Source of the DNA: Pseudoalteromonas rubra
GTDB taxonomy: Bacteria > Pseudomonadota > Gammaproteobacteria > Enterobacterales > Alteromonadaceae
NCBI RefSeq assembly: GCF_005887115.1
Contig: NZ_PNCJ01000008.1
Location: forward strand, 1 to 64,000
Reading direction: 5' to 3'
Length of the DNA stretch: 64,000 nt
The notes under the pieces were generated by a model that worked only from the letters and a program-made list of their open reading frames with translations, was not told the origin of the DNA and made no database searches. Both the position numbers and the translations under genes were made by a program. This document shows positions 10,801 through 19,300 of this stretch, piece by piece; positions within the stretch are counted from its first letter, which is position 1, and each line of letters begins with the position of its first letter.

Positions 10801-11234
10801 TCAATGATGGCATAACTGCGCGGACCCAGGCCAGTGCCAAGGAAAATATCGGTAATGTCACGTTTACGGCATTTACTGCCATTGAGAAAGTACAGTGACT
10901 GACCGTCCCGAGTCACCAGCCGCTTAATTGCAACCTGAGTACGATCTGCCATAGAGCCGGGCAAACGCCCCTGAGTGTTGTCAAAGAGCAGCTCTACAGA
11001 GGCCTGGGATACCGGCTTACGATGAGTCGAGCCATTGAAGATCACGTCCGTCATGGCATCGCCACGCAGGTTTTTAGCGGAGCTTTCCCCCAGCACCCAA
11101 CGCACGGCATCGATCACGTTGGACTTGCCACACCCATTAGGGCCAACAACACAGGTCATAGGCTCCGGGAAAGGGATTTTAGTCGGCTCTACAAAGGATT
11201 TAAAACCGGCTAGTTTAATGCTGCTCAGGCGCAT
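7827..11234 (-). CDS. smc: chromosome segregation protein SMC
   Basis: SMC is the ATPase core of bacterial condensin and compacts newly replicated origins together with ScpA and ScpB. The 1135-residue product begins with the N-terminal half-ATPase (Walker A GPNGCGKS, residues 32-39). It continues with a long Gln-rich coiled coil, a hinge (about residues 500-650), a second coiled coil, and the C-terminal half with the signature LLSGGEKAL and Walker B FCMLDEVDAPLDD. Enterobacteria use MukB instead, so true SMC here fits Alteromonadales and related orders. It is the first gene of the smc-zipA(-ligA) cluster. Confidence 0.97.
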   Translation of the reverse strand: MRLSSIKLAGFKSFVEPTKIPFPEPMTCVVGPNGCGKSNVIDAVRWVLGESSAKNLRGDAMTDVIFNGSTHRKPVSQASVELLFDNTQGRLPGSMADRTQVAIKRLVTRDGQSLYFLNGSKCRKRDITDIFLGTGLGPRSYAIIEQGMISRLIESKPQELRIFLEEAAGVSKYKERRRETQTRIKSTRENLERLLDMRQELQNQLDRLAKQAEAARQYRDLKAQERTLKGQLAVLKWQELHTKQREKTSQIAKLNGKLTFLEQAHGGHDDVLASFEQQVTHFSDAQAELQQQLHNTQTQLTRIEQQKIHLSEKRRELADKQIQLSEEIAQAQALYEQQQQHCAELAEQCEVHEEATQISAEKLAESELLIDEKAQQVQAHEAADQATQQALDRARQHTQQCHLAVQRMTQQQQHLMQRQEQLAQQLAQHSTQNPDEALTQQQKAHQELVHTMAISQQENQRLSTELQRLSEAKAALQQKLQTQQVRLGQAQAQVQALEKLTHAQQGDSQDAPGEPLLSVLRVEPGLEAIVERAMLGLGSLRITKQDYVNRIWAAQVDEKTPDSVATLIHSEIYPDFLNQIEWLGEARQFNARLPFFAAIDNEGNLYGGNWLVQEEEGQSGSLLAHYSELRAHKAALPEIEAQLSELEAALSPLNSSVEQCSQQLEANKQAVHEAAKQVASSQTRVDMLLAQQVSWQQQSSQLEGNQRELDEQSELLVAQLEESEQTLWQAEEAQEQLQQQLNQQNESLEALKRAHQHQQQQQRDIQQQYHQAKMKLQQAQSDAQLGQTKLSHLAQSLKQGTEAQAQVQQQLSSCDEPGVELEQQQTELLIRYTELEQAAKETAAKLSEAKQQLADKQLALKDAQTQSAQLKEQRQQLALQEQSLMVKAQAALEPLTELRQTLKEVLAQLPEDAQASSHQGKLTRIGQQLSLLGAVNLAAIEEFDEAQQRKRYLDEQLEDLSAALDTLEGAIRKIDRETRSRFKTTFDQVNQDLAELFPKVFGGGSAYLELTSDDLLESGVTIMARPPGKKNSTIHLLSGGEKALTALSLVFSIFRLNPAPFCMLDEVDAPLDDANVGRFCRLVEEMSQTVQFIYISHNKVAMEMAGRLTGVTMAEPGVSRMVAVDIEQAVQMAHA

Positions 11235-11282
11235 AAAAACAACAGCCTAATGACAAACGCAATAGTTCAAGGTCAGTCTACC

Positions 11283-12014
11283 TTACCCATGGCGTTTCAT
11301 GTTATCAAGGATGATCCCCGTGGCCATCGCCACATTCAGCGACTCCGCACCGCCAAAAGCCGGGATAGTAATGGGCTGGTTAATATGCTCAGCTACGGCA
11401 GCGCTGATACCATGCGATTCGCTGCCCATCACCAAAATACCTCGCGTGGCAAATGAAATAGTATGCACGCTTTGACCTTCCAGAAACGCCCCATAAATCG
11501 GCCCATCGTAGGCTTTTAGCAGCGCGCATAAATCGGTTCTGATCACCTCAACCCGGGCAAAAGAGCCCATAGTTGCACTGATCACTTTGGGGTTAAGGTG
11601 GTCGGCACAGTGTTCACTGAGCACAATCTGGCGCAAACCATACCAGTCCGCAACACGAATAATGGTGCCCAAGTTGCCGGGGTCGGAGACGCCGTCCAGC
11701 GCCAGGACCAGCCCTTGGGTATTCAACTCAGCTTGCGGCTCTGTCTCAGCAATGGCAATGGCTGCATTGTTACTGACCAGAGTACTGACTTTACTCAGCT
11801 CGGCCTCATCACACGTCACTACTTCATGATTATTCAACAGCAACTGATGGTCGGCAATAAACTCCGCAGTGGCAAAGATCTGTTTCACCGGCTTGCCCGC
11901 GCTCAGCAGCTCCTGCACATTTTTGGCACCCTGTACCAGGTATTGGCCATATTGTTTACGATATTTTTTTTGCGCCAGAGCGCGGAGCAGCTTTTGTTGA
12001 TTTTTCGACAGCAT
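11283..12014 (-). CDS. TrmH/SpoU-family RNA 2'-O-methyltransferase
   Basis: This 243-residue protein belongs to the SPOUT knot methyltransferases, which use S-adenosylmethionine to methylate ribose 2'-hydroxyls in rRNA or tRNA. An N-terminal substrate-binding domain (about residues 1-85, starting LSKNQQKLLRALAQKKYR) precedes the catalytic domain. All three SpoU motifs are visible: DPGNLGTIIR, MGSESHGI and ESLNVAMATGI. It resembles RlmB-like or TsnR-like proteins, but the exact target nucleotide cannot be told from sequence. It lies 48 bp upstream of smc on the same strand. Confidence 0.9.
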   Translation of the reverse strand: MLSKNQQKLLRALAQKKYRKQYGQYLVQGAKNVQELLSAGKPVKQIFATAEFIADHQLLLNNHEVVTCDEAELSKVSTLVSNNAAIAIAETEPQAELNTQGLVLALDGVSDPGNLGTIIRVADWYGLRQIVLSEHCADHLNPKVISATMGSFARVEVIRTDLCALLKAYDGPIYGAFLEGQSVHTISFATRGILVMGSESHGISAAVAEHINQPITIPAFGGAESLNVAMATGIILDNMKRHG

Positions 12015-12148
12015 ACCTACCTCATTGGTTTACCCGCGAAGTATAACCGCAATATCACAGAAAAGGCAGAGTCATCCATCTGCTTGCTTGCCAAAGCGCC
12101 ATTGCACGCCTTAAAATAGGGACTTCTTCATATCTATAAGTTGTATTT

Positions 12149-12445
12149 ATGTCCATTGAACTCCAGGTCATCCTGCTCAACGTCATTATTTTATGCCTGG
12201 CCTACTTTGTCATTTATCCGCGTTACGCTGGTAATGATTTAAAAAAGGTCTCGATTCAGGATTTGATAGCGACCGCCGTTTCGCTGGCTATTGTCGGCTC
12301 TGTCTACTATGACTCAGGATTATCTTTTTCTTTGGTCTTATTTGAGGTGAACTGGGCCTGGTTTACCGTGATTTCCTTTACCCTGATTGAACTGCCGTTG
12401 TGTTACTGGTATGCCAAACGTCACGGCGTTAAATTTCCTGAGTAG
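12149..12445 (+). CDS. small membrane protein of unknown function
   Basis: This 98-residue protein has three predicted membrane helices (about residues 6-23, 38-56 and 63-84). I do not recognise the family. No Shine-Dalgarno sequence is obvious before the ATG, but the frame is uninterrupted and typical of its surroundings in codon use. It is divergent from the SpoU methyltransferase gene, with 134 bp between the starts, and is followed by a terminator-like hairpin belonging to the opposite strand. Confidence 0.7.
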   Translation: MSIELQVILLNVIILCLAYFVIYPRYAGNDLKKVSIQDLIATAVSLAIVGSVYYDSGLSFSLVLFEVNWAWFTVISFTLIELPLCYWYAKRHGVKFPE

Positions 12446-12497
12446 TACCCACTTCACTTAATACATATTCAATTTATAGGGGCAAATTGGTATAAAA

Positions 12498-12517
12498 AAG
12501 GCACCCTCAGGTGCCTT
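12498..12517 (-). terminator. intrinsic terminator of the CBS-like gene
   Basis: The stem AAGGCACC / GGTGCCTT (8 bp, 4-nt loop) is followed on the minus strand by a run of T (TTTTTTAT). It lies 61 bp past the stop of the gene at 12579-13181. Next to it, AAATTGGTATA (12484-12494) looks like a lone end of the TACCAATTT element family. Confidence 0.7.
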
Positions 12518-12578
12518 GGCGTTAATTTACATTAACTTTAGGAAATAAATCGGTTGGACTATGTTGAGCTGATTGGTA

Positions 12579-13181
12579 TTACCGTTCACTGTGGTGCAGC
12601 ACAGATACCACAATGTCATTAAAGTGTTCAGCCGGGCGCAGCTGATTAACTGAACGACCACCTACTTTTATCAACTCCACCAAATCAAAGTAGCCACAGA
12701 TCCGGCCTGTTTCAGGTGCGGTTACCAGCAAGTAATCAAGGCCATGTGCTTCCATGGTCACTAGTACATCACCAGAGCGCGCTGTACGCAGATCGGTCAG
12801 ACTTATCTGTTTGAGTGTTTTAAGCGGCAGCATAACGTCGCTGACAACAAGATCGCTGCGCTGACAGCCGCGCAACTGAGCTTCTTTTAAGATATGTCGA
12901 CTGCCCAGTCGGGCCTGGGAAATGATCCCCAGCAATACGCCATCCTGAGCCACAAACATGGAGGCCACATGAGTTTTGTTCAGTACCAGCGTGGCATCAT
13001 CAACACTGGTATCCAGGTCCAGATACACTGCACTCTGGCCATCCAGATTGTGCATATACTTTTGTGCCGATACCGACAGGCGATCAAGCCCATTCTCTTC
13101 AGCTGCACTCAGTAAGGGGTTGGCCTGGACAGGAACATCAGCAGTCACATCAAGCGCATTCAGTCTGTTAAACGTATTCAT
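12579..13181 (-). CDS. CBS-domain-like protein
   Basis: This 200-residue soluble protein has a region (about residues 50-175) that reads like a CBS-domain pair. It shows V-x-D-A-T-L-V-L-N-K-T-H-V-A-S-M-F-V followed by a glycine-containing LLGIISQARLGSR turn, then a second half with VSDVMLPLKTLKQISL and DYLLVTAPETGRICGYFDL. CBS pairs usually bind adenosyl ligands and modulate partners. No enzymatic domain is fused. The gene stands alone with its own terminator, and its function is unknown. Confidence 0.65.
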   Translation of the reverse strand: MNTFNRLNALDVTADVPVQANPLLSAAEENGLDRLSVSAQKYMHNLDGQSAVYLDLDTSVDDATLVLNKTHVASMFVAQDGVLLGIISQARLGSRHILKEAQLRGCQRSDLVVSDVMLPLKTLKQISLTDLRTARSGDVLVTMEAHGLDYLLVTAPETGRICGYFDLVELIKVGGRSVNQLRPAEHFNDIVVSVLHHSER

Positions 13182-13402
13182 TATTCACCTCTGTTTCGGG
13201 AATATACCAATGCGATTAAACACCTGGCCAAGCAAAGATAAATCAACCCCGGCAATAACACGCTGGGTTTATACGCTCTCACTTGGCGAGAAGTCTTTAC
13301 GCATGGGTCATTGCCAGCTACTTGCCACAAGCAGCGCTGACATTAAGCACATCACGGCACAGCCTATCAGGCGTGCAAAATTCAAATATAAAAATGCGTA
13401 TA

Positions 13403-13678
13403 TTAGGCTGAAACAGGTGGGGCTCTGATCCCCTGATGATAGTAAGTAAGCGGGTGGTATAAGCGGACGCTATCCGGGAAATTGCGAGCTGGCTGCACAT
13501 TTTCCAGATTGGCAGAGCCTGGCATTGGAATGTCGGAGTCGCAGTCTAGCTTATCTTCGTCAGGGTCAGATAAAAGCTCTACCAGTTGCGCAGTTTTGAC
13601 TGACGCACTGTTGCCGGCGGCGTTCACTGTCAGTGACACCATCAGACACAATGCTAATAACCAAAAACGCGATTGCAT
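13403..13678 (-). CDS. small secreted or periplasmic protein
   Basis: Starting at the ATG at 13678, which is preceded by GGGGAG, the 91-residue product has a clear Sec signal peptide (QSRFWLLALCLMVSLTVNAAG, cleavage likely after A21 or A22). A short acidic mature part follows (SDPDEDKLDCDSD). The longer open frame to 13831 has no supporting ribosome site. I do not recognise the mature sequence. It is divergent from cysZ, with 254 bp between the starts. Confidence 0.65.
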   Translation of the reverse strand: MQSRFWLLALCLMVSLTVNAAGNSASVKTAQLVELLSDPDEDKLDCDSDIPMPGSANLENVQPARNFPDSVRLYHPLTYYHQGIRAPPVSA

Positions 13679-13932
13679 GAGCAAACTCCCCGAGGACGAT
13701 AATTTGAATGTATAGGCAAGCAAGTGCGGTTTCAACCAGCAAAGCGCAATAATCTGTAAATTTATTTCTCCTAACCCCAGAGTGCACCAGATCCATTTTG
13801 CCGGGTTAACGGGAAACCTTCGCAAAGACAATAAGATGGCAAGGCGTGCACAATTTGTTACTCAACAGGCTGCCATTTTTTGTCGACCTGACCTTATAAT
13901 GGGCATAAAACTTTAAATACAGAGGTATTTCA

Positions 13933-14661
13933 ATGCAACTGACCAAAGGTATGGAGTATTTTGTCGCGGGCTTTTCCTTACTGAGCCAAAAAGGACTTAA
14001 ACGCTTTGTATTTATTCCTTTGCTTATCAATGTGTTGCTATTTGGCGGCTCGTTGTTTTTCCTGTATGACTGGCTGACACAAGGCTTTGCCTACCTGAAT
14101 GAATTACTGCCTGACTGGCTAAGCTGGCTGGAATGGTTAATGTGGCCCATTGCCGTGCTAGTGATTTTATTCAGTTACAGCATGGTGTTTACTGTTATCA
14201 CCAACTTTATTGCAGCGCCATTTAATGGCTTGTTATCCGAAAAAGTCGAACTACATCTGACCGGACAAAAAATTAACGATGATGGCTTCGCCGATTTAGT
14301 AAAAGATGTGCCGCGCATGCTGGGCCGAGAATGGAGCAAGCTGGTTTACTACCTGCCGCGTGCTATCGGCTTTTTCATCCTGCTGTGGATGCTCCCCTTC
14401 ATTGGCCAGATACTCTGGGTGTTGTTTTCTTGCTGGATGTACAATGTGCAGTACAACGACTACCCCTTCGATAACCACAAAATCTCTTTCAAACAGATGA
14501 AAGACACTTTAAAAGCAAATCAGGGCTTGTCTTATGGTTTTGGGTTTGCAGTCATGGTATTAACCAGCATTCCGATTGTTAATCTGATTGTGATGCCGGC
14601 GGCGGTGTGTGGCGCAACCAAACTGTGGGTCGAGAATTACCGCACCCAATTTCGCGATTAG
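13933..14661 (+). CDS. cysZ: sulfate transporter CysZ
   Basis: CysZ is an inner-membrane protein that imports sulfate for cysteine synthesis. The 242-residue length is typical (E. coli 253). Hydrophobic segments are seen at about residues 27-50, 68-92, 145-175 and 205-230. Family-typical stretches include the N-terminal GMEYFVAGFSLLSQKGLKRFVFIPLLINV, NFIAAPFNGLL in the middle and the C-terminal VMPAAVCGATKLW. It is a single gene, and the sulfur assimilation genes that sometimes accompany it are not in this window. Confidence 0.93.
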   Translation: MQLTKGMEYFVAGFSLLSQKGLKRFVFIPLLINVLLFGGSLFFLYDWLTQGFAYLNELLPDWLSWLEWLMWPIAVLVILFSYSMVFTVITNFIAAPFNGLLSEKVELHLTGQKINDDGFADLVKDVPRMLGREWSKLVYYLPRAIGFFILLWMLPFIGQILWVLFSCWMYNVQYNDYPFDNHKISFKQMKDTLKANQGLSYGFGFAVMVLTSIPIVNLIVMPAAVCGATKLWVENYRTQFRD

Positions 14662-14675
14662 CCACGCGCATTTTA

Positions 14676-14702
14676 CTCTTGGGCACAGATGCTGCCCAAG
14701 AG
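14676..14702. terminator. convergent hairpin between cysZ and the response regulator
   Basis: A perfect 10-bp inverted repeat (CTCTTGGGCA / TGCCCAAGAG) with a 7-nt loop lies between two convergent genes. Neither strand has a long T run, so it may slow or end transcription only weakly. Confidence 0.5.
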
Positions 14703-14703
14703 G

Positions 14704-16233
14704 CTAGTTTGCCTTTTCTCCTAACGGCAAACTGACCGTCACCTCGGTGCCTCTTTGCTCATCGGTGTTAAATTCTATCTGGCCCTGCTGCGCTTCGGCG
14801 AGCAGTTTGGCGGTGTAAGTACCCACACCTGCTCTGTCAGGCTTACCATAAGTCACAAATTTATCGAAAAAACGCGTTCTGACATCGTCCGGCACCGGAT
14901 CGGGGTTTTGGATGATCACCGTGAGTTGCTGCTCAGCAGGTTGCGCACTGATGGTGACCAACGGTTTTGTATTCACGGCTTCCAATGCGTTGGTGATAAG
15001 ATTATGAAATAAGGTGTAACACAGCGCAGGCTCACCAAAAAACAGTAAATCCTTAGACACCACAGTACGCAGCTGAACTTTAGATTCTTCAACCAACGGG
15101 GCCAAGTCTTCCAGTACAGCTTCTATGACTTTGTGCAAAGGGTGAGTGACCGGATTGAGGCGGTACTCATTGGCTTCAATTTTTGCCAACGCTGACATAC
15201 TGTCCATAGCGTGCTGAAGCCGTAAACAGCTATGCTGAATAAAGCTAAGATAACGCCTGGCACGCTCCGGGTCTTTAATGTGCCTGGCCAACATCGCCGT
15301 TGAACTGCGAATATCCGACACAGGTTTGGCAAGATTGGTCTGCGTCAGACTGTCAAACTCATCTCGCAATCTTGCATTGTCCAGCATGGCGTCTATCTGT
15401 GCGCGCATCAGACGATTCGATTCTATATTACGGCAGTGCGCTCGCACCCGGGATTTAACCACCGATGGGTTGGCCGGCTTGGTAATATAGTCGACCGCCC
15501 CCAGTTCAAGCCCTCGCACAACGTGCTCAGTTTGCTCCAGCGCGGTAAGAAAAATCACGGTAATATGTTGGGTGTGGGGGTCGCCTTTAAGGCGACGGCA
15601 GACCTCCAGCCCATCCATACCCGGCATCATAATATCCAGTAAAACCAGATCAGGTTGCGGCTCTGCAGCGCAGATCTGCAAAGCCTTTGCACCGCTCAAC
15701 GCCGCTTTGACTTTGTATTCTTTACGCAGTACATCACCGATGATTTTAATATTGTCTGCCACATCATCAACCACCAGCACTTGAATAGGCTGCTCTACAA
15801 CGGTGTCTTCTTCGCTCATTTCTCCATGATAGGGCCTGACCGGCTTATTGAGTGCCCGGCGCAGGCGCTCCAACATAATTTTGCTGGAAAAGGGTTTGAC
15901 CACATATTCAGACACACCACATTTGATGGCCTGCAACACCTGAGATTGCTGAATGGACGTGGCAGTCATGACAAAAGGAATCGCTGCAGTGCGTGGATTT
16001 TTTCTGACTTCTTTCAGCAAGTCGATACCCGCGAGCTTGGGCAACATCCAGTCGGCGATTATGAGATGGATATCCTGATATTGCAGCTTATCCAGTGCGT
16101 CTGCACCATTGGGGCTCTGTAGCACATTGACTCGCCCAAGGCCCGTAACAATGTTGGCCACCATAGAACGAATGGTTTCGTGCGCCTCAACAACCAGGAT
16201 AGTCATAGTGGTTACTGCACTGCCATTATCCAT
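14704..16233 (-). CDS. double-receiver response regulator with degenerate histidine-kinase module
   Basis: The 509-residue protein has no membrane segment. Receiver 1 (about residues 11-130) keeps the aspartate in ADWMLP and the lysine in VKPF but has E-A in place of the usual acidic pair. Receiver 2 (about 150-270) is canonical, with VVDD, LLDIMMPGMDG and TKP. A HisKA-like helical region and an HATPase-like domain follow. The H-box reads TQTNLAKPV, so T299 stands where the phosphoacceptor histidine is expected. The G1 box reads QNPDPVP instead of DNGPGIP. The N-box HNLITNALEAV and a G2-like GVGTYTAKLL remain. It is divergent from the 1850-residue hybrid kinase, a likely partner. A strong AGGAGAG precedes the ATG. 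Confidence 0.88.
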   Translation of the reverse strand: MDNGSAVTTMTILVVEAHETIRSMVANIVTGLGRVNVLQSPNGADALDKLQYQDIHLIIADWMLPKLAGIDLLKEVRKNPRTAAIPFVMTATSIQQSQVLQAIKCGVSEYVVKPFSSKIMLERLRRALNKPVRPYHGEMSEEDTVVEQPIQVLVVDDVADNIKIIGDVLRKEYKVKAALSGAKALQICAAEPQPDLVLLDIMMPGMDGLEVCRRLKGDPHTQHITVIFLTALEQTEHVVRGLELGAVDYITKPANPSVVKSRVRAHCRNIESNRLMRAQIDAMLDNARLRDEFDSLTQTNLAKPVSDIRSSTAMLARHIKDPERARRYLSFIQHSCLRLQHAMDSMSALAKIEANEYRLNPVTHPLHKVIEAVLEDLAPLVEESKVQLRTVVSKDLLFFGEPALCYTLFHNLITNALEAVNTKPLVTISAQPAEQQLTVIIQNPDPVPDDVRTRFFDKFVTYGKPDRAGVGTYTAKLLAEAQQGQIEFNTDEQRGTEVTVSLPLGEKAN

Positions 16234-16388
16234 TCTTCTCTCCTAAAGCTCATTACCTCACCATGAGGCTTGGCACAGTTAAGGTGTTGCAAGGTCAGAA
16301 AATTTATTTGCTATTATTGTGCACAGGTTTCTAATATCTGTCTAACATTTGTACAACGACTCAATGGACCAGCCAACAGGCCAACGCT

Positions 16389-19300
16389 ATGCCAGTCACT
16401 TCTGTCTCATGCACGACCCGACCAACGCGCAGGGGGTTAGCACTCACTGTTAGTTTAGCGGTGAAATGGCTCTTATGTGCTTTATTCGCACAAAAAGTGC
16501 TGGCTACCACCCTCAAGATTGAAAATATCGCCACCTATAACGGCTTGAATACACCGCAGATCTACGCCGTGAGCAAAGATCAGCAAGGGTTTATGTGGTT
16601 TGGCAGCGCCGATGGCATTAAGCGCTACGATGGCTATCAGTTCAGTAATTTTAATCATAACCCGGACGACCCCAGCTCGCTGTCTGCTGACAGTGTCAGT
16701 GTGTTACTGTTTGATAGCCGTGGCCGTTTATGGGCCGGTACCTGGGGCGGTGGCCTGAATCTGTTTTTAGGCGCACAGCAAGGGTTTAAGCATTTTCGCC
16801 ATGACCCCAACAACCCGCAGTCTCTGGGGGCGGACAAAGTACAGGCGCTGTTCGAAAGTCAGGATGGCAGCCTGTGGGTTGGCACCAATGGCGGGGGGCT
16901 CAATCGTCTCAACACAGATGGCAGCGGATTCGAGCGTTTTGTCCATGATCAGGACAACCCAACGAGTCTTGGCAACAACCGGGTGTGGAGTATTACCGAA
17001 GCGCAGGATGGTGCTATCTGGTGTGCCACCTCTGACGGGCTTTACCGACTCGACCGCCAAAGTGGCCAGTTCAGCGCATTTAAGGTTGCCCCGCAGTCAT
17101 TGGATCATCCAGAAGTCCGACAAGTCTCTGTAGCTGCCGATGGCCAGCTCTGGGTGGCCACCCGCACCAGCTTTGGTCGCTTTGACCCGGATGCTGAACA
17201 GTTCCATACCTATCAGCTCAATGATCACAGCCTGCCCAGTGTATCCAGCTTGCTGCACCATCAGGGCGATATTCTGCTGTCGACCTTTGCGGGTATCTAC
17301 CGCTTTTCTCCATTACAGGAGAAATTTATACCCACTGCACAGGACGGCAAGCTGGCTTTACTACAAAACCGAGATGTGCGCCAGGTGTTAATTGATCAGA
17401 CTGGGCTGATGTGGGCCGCAACGCGCTATTCCGGCGTCATAAAAGTGTTTCCTCATCCACCCGCCTTTAAAGCCTGGCATCACTTTTTGGCAGGCCAGCA
17501 GCTCTCCGGGCTATTTAATCAGGTGCTCAGTATGGCGCAAGCCATTGAAGGCGGTGTTTGGCTTGGTACCGGTCGTGGCTTAGTGCATTTTGATGGTCAC
17601 GGGCAATTTACCCCGTTCGCGTCACCCGAGGAACTAACCGGCGACTATCGCCTCAGAGTCCACCATCTCAATCGAGATGGTGAAGGTCAGCTGTATGCAG
17701 GCACCAACTTTGGCCTGTTTAAGGTCGATGAACTTAATCGCACTTTAACGCCCTTTATGCCAGCCGGAGTGCGAGAGGGCTCACCCGTCGATTATATCAA
17801 TTTTGATGCTCAGGGGTGGGTGTGGCTGATTATTGCTGGTGAACGCAGAGTCACGCGCTGGCACCCACCAAGCGGCGAAGTACAATACTTCCTGCCCAAT
17901 ACGGACCCGACTTTTGTGCTGTTCGACAGTGATGAGCAAGTCTGGATAGGCAGCGATGGGGATGGCCTGTTTCGTCTCAGCTCGGACTTAGCGCAAACAC
18001 ATCACTACTTACCCGATAATACCCCCACCAGTCTGGATGGCCGCCACATTAATCAGGGCATTCAGAGTGGCCGTTACCTCTGGTTTGCCAGTAATAATGG
18101 AATAACCCGTTATACACTGGATGGAGGGCAGTTTAAGCGTTTTAGTAACACCACATCACAGGCCAATTTCGCAGTGAAATCCATTGTCGCCGATGAACTG
18201 GGATTGCTGTGGCTGGCAACCTCTGGCGGCGTCTTTCAACTTGATCCGCTCAGTGGGATCTTTCATCAGTTTACAACCCATGACGGACTGGGCAACAACC
18301 ACTTTCTGGCGCGCTCGTTTATCACCTATGATGAACAGATCCTGTTTGGCAGCATAGATGGTATCACCGGGTTTAATCCACTCACGGTCTACGTCAATAT
18401 TTCCCCACCGCCACTGGTTTTTACCCATGCTGAGCGCGATGGGGAACGAATTAACAAACTCGATAGTGGTATTGAGTTTACACATAGGGACAGAAACCTG
18501 ACCGTCTACTTTGCCGCGCTCGATTACCATGCCACAGAAGATAACCGCTATCGCTATAAGTTGCTGGGGCACGATGCACAGTGGAGCACAATCACAGATA
18601 CACCCCGTGCCAGTTACCGCTCACTTCCACCTGGCGAATATGTACTGCAGGTTGTGGGGAGCAATAACCATGGTGTCTGGAATGATACGCCTATTGGCTT
18701 ACCTATCATTTCTCTGCCCGCCTGGTATGAAACCCTGTGGTTTAAAGTGCTGCTGCCTGCTGTGCTCATCATCTCGATAGTGACCATAGTGCATATCAGG
18801 GAGCGCAGGCTGCGCCTGGCCAGCTTAAAGCTGGAGCAAAAGGTCGCACAACGCACTCAGGATCTGGTGGTATTAGGCGAAGTGGGTAAAGAAGTGGCGG
18901 CAACCTACGACATGAAAGTTATTTGCGAAACCATTTATCAGCACCTCAAGCAAACCCTGCCCTGTGAGTTTTGTGCGGTGGGCATTTATCACCAAGATCA
19001 GCAGTACATAGACTATATATACGCCGTGCAGGATGATGAGCCGTTTTCAGCGCTGATAAGCAAACTAAACACCAGCCGGGGCGCCGATGTGTACTGTGTC
19101 AAAGAGGCCACTCAGGTTTATGCTGCCAGCCCGCAAGACTGGCAAAAACTGGCGTTAGAGGCCGCTGACAACCTTCATGGCACTGCCACACAAACTGTAT
19201 TTTGTGCTCCGCTGATAGTCGATGGTGAGGTACTGGGCGTATTTACCCTGCAATTTAACCATCAGCACGCGCTCACCCGGGCACAGCGCGCGATATTGCG

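Noticed and set aside
12467..12494. Possible third copy of the TACCAATTT element near 12480
   Set aside because: Only a lone AAATTGGTATA end and a nearby CACTTAATA are present; no opposite end or internal block can be matched.
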